Shown here: piece after piece, positions 1 through 12,400 of the stretch | Position numbering within the stretch: the stretch's first letter is position 1 | How the letters are laid out: each line of letters opens with the position of its first letter | From: Pyrocephalus nanus | Taxonomy: Eukaryota > Chordata > Aves > Passeriformes > Tyrannidae | NCBI GenBank assembly: GCA_038380795.1 | Contig: CM076267.1 | Location: 10,957,501 to 11,021,500, forward strand | Length of the DNA: 64,000 bases | Direction: 5' to 3' | Position numbers and translations under genes: made by a program | The notes under the pieces: generated by a model | What the model saw: only the letters and a program-made list of their open reading frames with translations | Told to the model about the DNA's origin: nothing | The model's database searches: none

Positions 1-3000
1 AGTTGTATCAGAGATACTGGATCTGCAAATAGAAACACCCAATTCCTGTCTCACAGTGATGGGGGGGCCCTTTGGACCACGCTGGAACTATGCATTGCCC
101 AGTGACAGACCCCCAAGGGCGAGGCTGCACCAGCAAACATCCCTTGGGTCCTTCTTGTTCACCCACTTGCCTTGGAATGTTAGGAGTGCTGACAAAGCCT
201 CGCTGTGGCACTGTGGTTGAATATGCTGGTATAACCAAATAGCTTAAAACTCAGTGTGTGTGCCCTGTTAAAAAAAAAAAAAATGTATTTTAGAAAAGTT
301 TTTAAAAGTACATCAGCTTTGCCAAAGAATTCCCCAGGTAGGTACATCGGTGCTGGTCCTCTCAAGGACAACTGGAAGGAGGCAGCAGTGTCTGCCGATG
401 CAACATTTTCAACCTTTACAGGTAAAAGAAAATGCTATATGTAACTGTACCAATTAACAGAAGCCTGAAGTGTAACTGAGAAACAAAGCCCTGCAGCTTT
501 CAGCTGATTTTTTTCCTTGAGAAGACATTACACAGGCAACTAAGAACCAAATTACTCACAATCTGTTACTGGTTAGGAGGGATTTTATGAGTGTACTGAG
601 AACACAGCTGCAGTAACAAAAAGCCATGAAGTATTTAAGGTATCAGCCTTTAAGAAAGCTGGTGAAAAACTATTTAATACTTTCTGTGCTCTCTTACATA
701 ATCATACAAACAGCAGTTTAGGACATTATCTGATGTAAGCATGTTTTTTTAACCATCTGGAGAAGAGTATCTCCTGGAAGGGAAGGGCAGGAGCCTCCAG
801 TGCTGTGTCCTCTCATTTCAATTGATGTACACATTGACTGGATGAAAAGTTTTCCCCAAATCCATCTTTTTCCCATCCAAAAAGCATTTTGATGAATTTT
901 AAGGTGTTTAGCCACTTCTCCCCAGCACAGAGCTGGCTGCAACTATCTGCCTGCACATAATAAAATGACACATTTAGGATGCAACAAATTCCTTACATGT
1001 GTGTCCTACTCTGCAAATATTCCCGGCCTTGCTGTTTGTGCGTTAACACAACGTACATGGACAGCATCATCTGGCCAAAAACTATACCAGAGGCAAATAT
1101 TTTCCTTCTGTTAAGTTTCCCAACTGCTCCTCAGGACACCATCACTTCTAGACTGAAGTTTGGGGCATGGCCTGGAAAGAGAGTTTGGGATCCTGCTGGG
1201 AAAAGGGCAGCTCAGCTGATGTAAGCTGAAAAACACAATTTCCATGCTCTTGACCCACTCTGTCCAAGGCTTTTCAATTGAAGGGGCAAGAAGGCCTTGG
1301 GGAGTGGGGAGAGAAAGAAAACTGAACTTCAGGCAGGATGGGGGGCGGCAGCAGCAGCATTTCCCTGCCATCTGGCAGCCAGACAGCTTTCTGTAAAAAG
1401 AAGGGTTATATTTTTTAATTTCTGTCTCTGAGCACTTCTCAGTCCCCCTGTCCTGCTCTGCCCTGGCCCTTGGGTGCAGCGCTGGTGAGGCAGCAGAGCT
1501 GTTGGTGCCAGCCCTGACCCCGTGGCTCCAGGCAGGTGGGACTGCAGCAGCAGTGAGTGAGTCCAGCACTGACACGCTCAGAGGTGCTGCTGGTGCAAGC
1601 ACAGCACAGGCATTGCAATAAAAAGCTCCACAGGAGACCGGCTAAGAGAGAGAGAGAGAACTTCCCTGTAAGCAGCTGGCCCCTGAAATCTTTTCCTTCA
1701 ACACAGAATTTCAGATGCAAATAACTGTTGCCATCTACTGGAAACAGACTTGTGGAGTCTCAAACAGGCACCGCAGGATCAGGCCAAGAGACACAAAACC
1801 CCTTCCACCGTGGGGAAGGGGAGAGCACGTCACAACCTACAGGCCATTCCTTCCACAGTAACTGATTATACACAAACTACCAAAGGCCAACTTAGAGATG
1901 AGCAAAAAATAGTCATCCCAGGGTGTGGTGTCATCATCCAACCCCTCACCACCACCCTGGCAGCACAGCAGTCAACTGTGCAAACAAGGCCCTTCCATAC
2001 CTGCTGCTGCTCCTCCCACTCTCTCTCTCATGGTGTTCCCACAGCAGCTCCAGCACAAGAACACGGAGCACGGTCTCCTTTGCTTTGGAGTGTTGGCTGG
2101 TGCTTGACAACTCTGGAGTGCTCAGTGTACAGGTTAGTAGGACAATCCTACAGTGTTCCTCACCTTCCCAGTGCAAGCTGAGCTGGAAGCCCAGCTGAGC
2201 TGGCAGCTTTGCACCCACACCAGTGCCAGGTCGTACAGGCCCTGTGCAGCCCCCACTACATGTTCCTTAGGCTTTGCCTCTGGGGAAGGAAGACAGAAAC
2301 ATTATCCAGGAAAACAAATATTCTGTAAATGCTCTGAAAAACTTCTGCACAGCTCTATACAGTCAGGAGAGCACACAGGGCTGTGCCAGTAAGCGCTCCG
2401 TAACGTTCATTAGCAAACAGTTTGATCAATAAAACTGATGAACCACAATTTGTTAAGTAAAAGAAGCTGGTCCAGACACTGTGAGATCATTAGGGTTTAC
2501 CAAAATAAATAGTACCTGGAATACCTGACTGGAAGTCCACGTGCAGCTGGATGGTCAAGGGCTCCTCAGACTCCTCTTGAGAGATCAGCTGGATTCTTGT
2601 CAACAGAAGGATGAAACTGCCACTGATGCAGATCTCCTACTGCCACTCTTCTGATCACTTACCCACATCAGGGAAAACCCCTCCTGCAATACATCCCTGT
2701 ATATTAACACCACTCAGAAAGCAAGGATTTCTGCAAGCTGTAACATGTATTTAGAATGCTATTTATTCTGACAAAAAGCTGATTTAAAATAGTGTGTGCT
2801 TAGTGTTTGAAAATATCAATGGGCTTATTTTTCCAAAACAAAATAAGAAAGCAAAAAACAATCATACCAGAGAACTTGCATTGGAAATGGGAAATAAAAG
2901 GCAGGAGGCTGAAAGGTAATATCCCTAAACAGATGCTCCTCACTCCTAAGGATAAGAAGAGTCAATATGTTAAACAGCCCTTGGTAACTGTTAAGTAATC

Positions 3001-6000
3001 ACGATGTCTGCAAAGGAAACAGTTTCCATCATCATCTAGTTCTCTGCTAGCTTTGATACAGATAAAAATCAATCCAAGTAACACATACATATATTCCCTG
3101 GTGGAATGCTGCATTCTTTTCCGCACTTCAGTCTCCTCCATCTCTGGGTATATTCTTATATGCCTCATAAACACACACGTGTGTTTTACATGAAACAGTG
3201 TGAAAGGAGAAGGAGCCTACAGACTTTCCAGGGCCTGAAAAGTTATTTACTAGCAAAGTCTGACAATTCGCAAATGAGACAAGTTTTTATCCCCAGCTAT
3301 TGGTCCAGACATTGAACACAAGAGAGCAAAACACTGAAAAACCCCAGAAAAATACACATGGAAAAATGTGATTAAATCCTGGAAGCTCAAGTAGGGGACT
3401 CTGAGGTAATCAAAAACCTCAAACAGCATCCTATATACCTTGTGGACATCAGTCTTTTGGTCATTCCTTCCTGAAAGTAAATATAAACACTGGCACCTTA
3501 TTCAAAGAAAAATAAGCTATTGTGGGTGTTGGATGAACCCATTCCAACCTCAAAGAAAAACATTCCTTTACAAATACAGCAAGAAATGGACTCCTCTACT
3601 TCTACTAAATTCCACAGAAAAACCACATGACTACCAATGGCCTTCTGCAATTCAAACTACAACAAAGCATGCTGTTCAAGAGAGTAGTCATCTTTCACAA
3701 GTTCATCTTCATAAGTCTAGTACTCAAGTATCTGGTAAAATGAGCAGGGAAGCTCCTACTATTTCTCTAAATGCTGAGTTTGTATAAGCAAATAGGAAAT
3801 CCTGGGAATTTGCAGCAAATTTTCACCTCTAACTTGGTCTGCTGTATCTTGGTTCTCATCTCACACAAAATGTCAGCAAGTTCTAATATTGCAGTCAAAG
3901 TAAAACACCCTAAAAAAGCCATGTTTTTAGCACCTGGTAATATCAGGTAATGAAGAACAGCCATGCTCATTAACTTTTCATTGTGAAATGGGATTTTTAT
4001 CAGTGCCATAAAAACAAGCAAACAAAATCCCACCTGTCTTCTGTTACACTGACAGTTGCCTCTGTTCACTGTACCTGCTAATCAGCAATTAATTTAACAC
4101 CACGATAACTGGAATGGAATAATGGCTCCAGATGCTATGACGAAGGAAGTTTTCATTCCTTAAAAATATATCTTTAGGAATAGTAGAAAGGAAAGGTGCC
4201 TCAGAGAAAACAAGATTCTCTACCAACATACAAACTGAAGCGATGATGCAACAAAAAATTGATGTGCACAACAGCCCAAGTTAAAAACTAAGCAGTACTT
4301 CAGGTATTCATAATTGCCTCCCTGCTTATCAGTGGAGGTGAAAAAATAGGTATAAGGACTCTTCTAGACTCTATGAGCAAAATAAAACCTGTTTTTATGC
4401 TTAAAATATGAGTAGCTCTATCTTTCAATCACTGATTTTAAATGGTAAAGGACTGTTTTCACCTTTTCTGGTGTCTGCAATTCAGAAAGATGCACCGAAT
4501 GCTAATACAGGCAAACTTCTCTGTGCTAAACAAAGGCTGTTTGCTGCTCTGTTGGATTTTAAAAATATTTGTGGCGTAAACACCTCCTAAAATTCTTGTA
4601 TGCTTCAATCCAGTCCTCCTCTTTATCATTTTCCCTATTTCTGAATTCCCAAAACAAAAGTAGACCATGTTCCTGAACATGTTCCTCTTCTGTGTCTCAA
4701 AGTGGGGAGGGAAGAGAATTAAGTGCAAAGCACATCACTCCCAGCACCAAGCTTGGAACCTGGGCACCGAGGTGTCTTCAAGGGCTTCAACTCACACATC
4801 AGTCTGAGACAAACCTGCTCACTTCAACTACAATTTCATTCCCTAATTCTTGGTTCTGTTATGCACAATTTTTCTGACTAATAACACCTACTTGAAAAGA
4901 AAGTATCTGGTTCCTTTCTGCTTGGTCATGTAATCTGACACTAAACAACTTACTGAAAAACACAGCATTTTGGTACAAAATGCCCAAGAAAATTTGCCTG
5001 GACGAACATTTCATAGCACAAAAAAGCTCTGTCAACTCCAGCAACACAAGAGCATGGCAACCTCCCTGCAAATAATGCTTGATTACAATCTGTTTGTAAA
5101 AATCTAGAACTATTTACTTATACATCATAAATGTCATACCATTGTAAAAATAAAACCCCTGTGTAACTGCTGGTGGTTCTATATGGCTGCTTTTCTGTTT
5201 TTAAGTGTTTGGGGTTTGCTGGTTGATTCATCAACTTTAGGAGCATAAAACAGTTCTCTCTAACACAAGTCTAGATAAAGGAAGTTTTATTCCAGCACAA
5301 AAACACCCAATCCATAAAGCCAGAAGAATAAACACAATCCTTGGTCTTTTCTTGTTTAAGCTAATCAGGCTGATTTATTATTTTCCTGTCACTGGTTTTT
5401 ATCTCAGGTTTGAGCTAATTATTCATCCATTTCTGAAAGTAATGAAGAACATATAAAAAGAAGAACAATAGTCCAGCAAGTACAAGTCACTCAATTTACT
5501 CACCAATCAGTTTTCTTTCAACCCTTCCAGAGTCCAAACACAAGAAGTGCACAAAAATCCTGGGTTAAGTGGTGGAATTTCTTGAATAATTACTAAAAAG
5601 GAACTCTGTCTACATAGATCACTTTCAAATGATAATTAAAAGAAAATGATAAATGAAAAAACATTACAGAACTTAACGGCATTAGACAGAGGACCACGGG
5701 TGAAGTGGATTCCAGGTTACGTTTTAATTAAGAAAACATTCATATATTTGTCAACATGAAACAAAACATTCCAAAATCTGGTACCTTACACATATTCCAC
5801 ATCTAGTTTGCTAATATGCAATAGCATTATTATTACTTATTTAGCCTACTCCCTACTGCCTCACAAAGGCAAAACTGATTTTGGAAGTGAAAAGCTTGCA
5901 TGATATGCAGAACACACACTCTACACGTTCTTCCATTAACATACTTTTGAATGAAGTTTTTTTATGCCACCAGTCAAATTCCCCAAAATTTGGTGTCCCT

Positions 6001-6140
6001 ACATACATTTCACTCCACAATGTGCTCCACTTTCTTCCTCTAGTCCCATACTCTTTTGTGCCCTTTTCAAGAAAATAAAAAAATAATTAAAAAAAAGTTC
6101 AACCGTCAAGTGAAAAATGTCCACAGGCATTTTACACTGA
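1..6140. other. Non-coding, beyond SEC22A 3' end
   Basis: No exon could be recognised on either strand. In mammals ADCY5 lies here in convergent orientation, but no ADCY5 coding sequence was found. Part may be extended SEC22A 3' UTR. Several AATAAA hexamers occur on both strands. No clear repeat family was seen. Confidence 0.5.
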
Positions 6141-6146
6141 TTTATT
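6141..6146 (-). terminator. Candidate polyadenylation signal for SEC22A
   Basis: AATAAA on the minus strand, 126 nt past the SEC22A stop, directly preceded by a T23 run (A23 on the plus strand, 6147-6169). It is the first canonical hexamer after the stop. Further AATAAA copies lie farther left (near 5373 and 5289), so a longer 3' UTR is possible. Confidence 0.35.
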
Positions 6147-6169
6147 AAAAAAAAAAAAAAAAAAAAAAA
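6147..6169. repeat. A23 homopolymer
   Basis: Twenty-three uninterrupted A on the plus strand (T on the SEC22A strand) in the SEC22A 3' region. It touches the candidate AATAAA signal. No retrocopy or SINE body was recognised next to it. Confidence 0.9.
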
Positions 6170-6271
6170 CAACAAACCACCCAGACAGCTTCTTCTTTTG
6201 GAGAACAGCTTTACATTCCTGAGAGTGAAAAACTACTGGAACAAGACTTCCTCTAAATGTTCCAGGACTTG

Positions 6272-6472
6272 TCAGACATTGTAATCAGGGGACTTTCCCT
6301 GTGGTTGCCGCAGTCGGATTTGTAAGGTGGAAAACGCTCCCACAGTCACGTGAAAGAAGAGCTGCCACAGGTTGCGCAGTTCGTACAGATACATGTTACA
6401 CAGGCAGATCAGCCCAAAGGTCAGGAAGGATTTGGCATTCCTCCAGCCCGTGTAGTACACAAACAGGTAACA
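6272..6472 (-). CDS. SEC22A: SEC22A last coding exon
   Basis: It begins after the acceptor CTTCCTGACAG with TGTTACCTG and ends at TGA (6274-6272). It encodes residues 243-308: [12 protein letters not shown], then the hydrophobic [16 protein letters not shown], then [18 protein letters not shown] and the tail QGKSPDYNV. These are the last membrane segments and the short C-terminal tail. Confidence 0.96.
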   Translation of the reverse strand, partial: CYLFVYYTGWRNAKSFLTFGLICLCNMYLYELRNLWQLFFHVTVGAFSTLQIRLRQPQGKSPDYNV

Positions 6473-9400
6473 CTGTCAGGAAGTAAAAATGAAATCAGAT
6501 TACCTCGTGGCAAGTAACTCCCACGGAAGAAACACTATGTGGTCACTGAGGAATTACAGACCAAAACAAGGAAAAGCCTAAATCAAACATGTAAGAACAG
6601 TTTCAATTCAGCAGTCACAGAAGGGTGGAAGTACCTGACATCAACACAAGGTTACATTTTGCTTCCACTAAACCCTTTCTGAGAACAATTCTCCCATAAA
6701 AATGCAACCTGCAATGAGTGGCCCATGACAAAACAAAGTGGATGTTTGTGGCAATCTCTGGTCAAAATACACTCTCAGTTCCACCCAAACAGTAGAGAAG
6801 GAACAACAGCAACTTCAGTCTTCTTCAGGCAAAGCCCTGGGAAGGACAGTATTAATTCCCAGGCCCCTGCAGCTGGGAATGAATACTCAGCACAAGGCAA
6901 TCCCCCAGATAACCTCCCAGTGTTGTGCCAGGGTAATGCCAGGGATTAACTGGTAGATGCAGAAACACCCACTGCCCTGCTTCAGCTGCTGCACCGTGGA
7001 TCACACTTGGAGAGAAACACAATCCTACCACATTTTAAGGGTCTGTTTCTGCACGCTGTGGTGTGACACAGCATCAGGCCTGCCCTCAGTCCCCTGCTCT
7101 GCCTTCCTCCTACTGCAGCTGGAAATCTGCTCAAGTCTCTTGCCTCAGTTCCCACCTCTAAAAGGACACAGCTTTTACACAGACATTCTTTGTACTGCTT
7201 CTGTTGTTGAAACTACTTCCTTAACTCCTACCCAAAAAAAATTCTTTGCTCCACTCTGGATTCTGGCTTTCTGTCTGCTGAAGAAAGTTTTTGATGTGCT
7301 TTAAAGGCAGATAACAACAGTATTTGGGCTTACTTTCTATTCCAAATCTGTTCCCAGCGGATTTATACCTGCGGTCACACAAATTTAACAGTATCCAACA
7401 TCAGATTATCTAAGTATCATTTCTGTTCTTCTTGGGCATTTGCCACATTTAATCAGTCAAAGAAATTCTACTTTTTTTTTTTTTTTTTTCATTTTTGATG
7501 TTTCTCAAAAAAGGGCCAAAGCTTTGTACGTTCGCAATTGAACAATGGAATTTATTGCGCTTCCTTTATATTCTGTTCGGACTCAACCACTTTGTTATAA
7601 AGCACACATTTCCACTGCAGGGGTGGCTGACATCAACAAAGCTACTTGGAATTTCTGGGTATCTAAATATCCTTGGAGAGGTGAGTACTGGCAGTATCAG
7701 TAAGATTTGTACGTCCTTTCTCAAGAGCAAAGTAAAACTAGAGATGAGTAATCCACATTTCAGAACCTAGACAGAATTGTTCTGAACCCATTTGGCCATT
7801 CTGAGCAGAGTAAATGCAACCCACTTGTGCTGACAGTTTCACAAATCACAGCTAAAGAGCAATTAGTTGGTGTCAGTATCTCAGCAATAAGAATTCAGGT
7901 AATTTCCCAGCGTTGGGGCTTCCACTGAAATGTATGAAAAAGTGTAACTGCTTCCAAGATTAAAATAAAAGTCGGGATGCGCTTTACCAAAATGACTAAT
8001 AAATATGAAGGGCTGAAAAATCAAAAGTACTACAGAAGTTTAAAAATTTTACTGTAACACAATGTTGAACAACTGTGCATTTTACTGAAATGCTGTTTTA
8101 AATGGGTTGTTCTTCTACTACTAAAGGGAAATGTTATCATGGCAATTACTAAGCATGGTTTTATGGAGAAGGCTCCTCCATCCCACTTCAGAGATTAAGA
8201 TTTTTGATACTAAATGTTGAGAGATGACTGAAGACTCAGTTCCTGATGCTTTGCAGTTCAGGTACAACTGAGACAGTTGTTACTTTTGTACATTTTCTTC
8301 TTTAGAAAAGACTAGAAACTCTGGAGCAACACTAGACACGTCAGTGAGCCTAAAACATCGTATTCCGTGTAAGTCCATGCAAATATGGGACCTCACCTAA
8401 TGTAAAATTTAAACCAATCTGAATTCTTTAAGGCAGACGTTGATAAAAGTCAACAAGTGGTAAGGAACACAAGTTGTACTGTGACACTTTGGTAGAGACA
8501 AGTTGTAGAGAATGGAGATTACAGGTGACCTGGACAGAAGGCTGACTGATATAGAGGATGATATAAAAGGAAAATCCTGAGATGTTATTTTATTTGACTG
8601 CCTGACACTGTACTAAACAGCGCCACACAGAAACAAGTAGAAATTGCATACTCCACAAGAGAATAAAAGTCAAAATCATCATAATAACAGCAACTGAGCA
8701 TGACAGACATTACAGACATAGGTTAATGTAACAGCAGTGTCACGGAATAACAGATGCCTGCAGGCACCAGAATGCTTCAAAAAGGAAGGAGATGCACATT
8801 AATGTACAAAGTGAGGAAAATCCTGGGGTGTAGTTTCTTGGTATTACAGTATTTACTTCAAATCTTCCCAAAGGGAAGAAGCAGTAAGGTATTTTTCAGA
8901 TGGTTAAGTTTACTCGAACTATGAAACTACTACTTCAAGGCAACAATATAACTCCCATTGCTCCTGACTATAGAGCAAAATTGTAAGCTCCAAACACAAA
9001 AGTAAATGTCTTAATAATCTAACTGGAGGAAAATACCAGCAAGCAGGAGCGATTTTTTATCCATCTACTATATGATAATTTATGATTAATGAAATAAAAT
9101 AGCGCAGAAATTATTTTTATAATTGCCCTATTCAAGGATCTGTGACATTTAAGAAAACATGATGACAATTTATGCATGACTGGGTAATGTTTCTGAACTC
9201 TAGTGAATTATGCAAACAGAAAAACACACCTGGTACAAACAGGCGGCCGTTCCAAGAAAAAATGCAATAACGTAGCTGAAATCTTCCCCTTCATTCTGTA
9301 AGAATAAAATAAAAAGCCAAGGTTTATAAAGTTTCAGTTAAATATCTGATATTTATAGTATGGAAGTTATTAATTATTATATGTTAAAACACGTTAACAC

Positions 9401-12400
9401 ATTGATTTATAATAATTCCTACATTACGTGAAACCAAGAGTTAGGACTAATCAGTGCTTCCTTTTATGTCTGGGAAAAAAACCACCATGATCTGGAGTCT
9501 GAGCAGAACACTGACTCACAACAGACAACTAATGCAGAGATTTTCAAAAACCTTAAATGAAGTCCAGCTCTAAAGCTGGATACTCACCTTCTCCAGATGC
9601 CTTTGACAACTCAAGTCTAAACACTGGTAACCAGCTTTGATACCAACTTTGTAGAATTGTGCCTTCCTCCTGCCTCTCAAAATGGAAACGAGGTTAAAGG
9701 AAAAAAACCCGAAGTGGCCGCTAGGGTGGGGTAACACTCTACTCAGAGAACAACGCAGGCAGTGACAGCAAACGGCAGCACAGGAATTTATCAGAGAGAC
9801 TATTGGAAAATTAGGTTTTCTTGAAGGAAAAGATGGAAAAATTAACTTGAAGTGACAGCTCTTTCTACTATCCGTTTAAAAAAACCAAAAAAATCCTTCT
9901 AACTTATTCAAAAGGGTTGTTATAGTTTCTATAGAGCTGAGCAGAATAAATTTACATGCTCTGTGACTATTCCAACTGCATTTCCAACAAACATCTGCAA
10001 CAATCAAAAACTTTCCCAGGAAAACAAAGGGTACTCATGCAAATGTTCTGCCTTGAGAGTGAATATCATTCTGAGAAGAAGGTGGTCCATTCACAAGTAC
10101 AATTGTGTCTGCTCAGAGTATGTTCAGTGTGGAGCATTTCCATCTCCAGTGCTGACTAGAAAAAACTTTGTATATCTGCACATAAAAATCACCTACAAAA
10201 GGCAGTAACTTTACACTGTGTGTGTGTCTTTGCCTCCATGTCACTGCATACTTGCTGGGGTACAGCTACAGATTGCAGCAGTTTCACTAACACCCAAATA
10301 AAACCACTGATTATAAACGAAATAGTAATTCAGAGAGATGCTTTGGAATGACTTCTCAGAACATATTCAATTAATCATGCTTTGGATTATTTCTCCCTAA
10401 ACTCCGTGGCTTTTCCCATAATAAAGTAAATCAAGAAAAATTTTAATGGATTTTTAGTGTGCCTCATTTGTCAGAAATGAAAATTATCTTCCATCTGTAC
10501 TGCCATCTATTACCTCCAGCTGCAATAGCATATAGAATAAAATTAACTGGCTGCCCTGGCATCACTTAAATAGGTTAATCTAACATTGGCATTCCTTTAA
10601 AAAAAAATCAGCTGTGGAAAGCAACAAAATAAGTTCTAGAAACATCACAGCAAGTGGTAGAAATCTGTTCAGTACTATTTGTACTACAGCATACTTTGAA
10701 TTCATTCCTATTTATAAACTGAGAGAATTGTACATAACACAAAAAAAATCTAATTAGGGATAAAGTAGAGGTATTTGTTCACTATTTCTTCCTTGGTCTT
10801 TTAAAAAAAAAAAACAAAGCAAACAAACAAACCAAAAACAACTCAAAAAGAAAGACCTAGCACAGAACACTTTATTTAACCTTATTCATCTATCCATTAG
10901 TCTTCAGGAAATGCTGAGATCTCAAACCTTCCTTACTGTTTATTAAGTCTTTACACAGACCAAGAACTAATTTTGAAAAGGTGAAAGGCTTAGAGACCAA
11001 GACTTGCGAGGAGCAGCTGATGAAACTGGGAGGCTTTTTAGCTGGGAGAAAAGGAGGCTCAGGAGAGAACTTATCACTCTCTGCAACTGCCTGACAGGAG
11101 GCTGCAGCAAGGTGGGTGTCAGTCTCTTCTTCCAGGTAACAGGGGATGGGATGAGAGGAAATGGCCCCAAATTGCATCAGGGGAGGTTTAGATGATATTT
11201 GAAAAATTTCTACACTGAAAGGGCTGTCAAGCACTGGAACAGTGGCTTTTTAGTTTCTATGTCTATCACCCCAACAGACCCATTAAATGGCACAGAAGTC
11301 CTTTTTCTTGAGGTAACACACATGAACTTTGTATGCATCCCTGAAAGCACTACCAGCACATTTCACTTGAATTGCTTAAACTCATAACCCACTGTTAGTG
11401 ACACTGTAGCAATGAGAATACAAACAGCACAAGAAATGGAAGAGAAAGAAACTGAAAGGCTACAGGGAAGGTCAGGGCAGAGAGTTTACAGGAAAAAAAT
11501 GTTTTTGGGGGAGGCTGTTTGGTGAGGGGGACGTTGTTGTTTAAGGAGGTGAGTTTAGAAGAAATCACTTGAAAGTTTTCCCTGATATTGATCCTTTCAG
11601 CACACAACTAGAAATAAACATCCTACTTAAGAAGGTTTATTAAATAAATACAAACAAAACAAACCAAAAAGTTTACAGAAAAAAGAAAATTTACAAAACC
11701 TGTTCAAAGGTGCAGGCTCTGTGGACTTTAAAAAAAAAAAAAAAAAACTGGCCAGATTTTCAAAGCTGTTCATCATTTCAATCAAATGCTTTTAAATAGC
11801 ATCTATAGAAATTAATCGCCTCATACCCTGGCATAAATTTAGAAAACAGAACATTATGTTCACATACTCACTGCTACCAAGGTACCAGGGAAGGAGTTGG
11901 CCACCCACTTTCTACTGCTGTTGAAACTCAGAGCCTCAATGAATGAGGCATCATACTCAAAAAGATGCTCTGGTCACAAACAATACAGGTTTCATGAACA
12001 GAGGCCTGACCTCACAAATACTATTTCTGAAAATAAGACTGGCAAGTCTTAGTTCACATAGCACCTTCTAAGGTGATAGTTATGATTGCTGTGGTGCATA
12101 ACTTTTAAACTCACAAAATGTACAATACCTGGAGAAGGCTTTCTATGGCATGAAAGCCACGAATTAAATTCAAAGCTCCACATAACAGACTAAGCACAAA
12201 TGAGACAATCCCTGGCAGAGTCACAGGTTCCAGACGCTGATGAGGAGCTGCAAAGCAGAAGATCAAAAAAAAAAAGATATCAAAGGTCAAAGCAATGCCT
12301 TTAGAAATTCAGTAAAAGAGTAATCTCATTTTTCTGTGGCTTCTAGCTCAAGAGATCACCAATGCAAACCACAAAATGTCGATTTTTTTCTCAAAAGAAG

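Noticed and set aside
1111..1602. 163-codon minus-strand open frame
   Set aside because: Low-complexity Ser/Pro/Ala-rich translation, no recognised family, no splice sites that make sense.
2511..2680. Exon-like stretch with AG and GTAAGT-like words
   Set aside because: All frames contain stops or give no recognisable protein; not supported.
1..6140. Expected 3' end of ADCY5 from synteny
   Set aside because: No reading like the adenylyl cyclase C-terminus was found on the plus strand; ADCY5 is probably left of the window.
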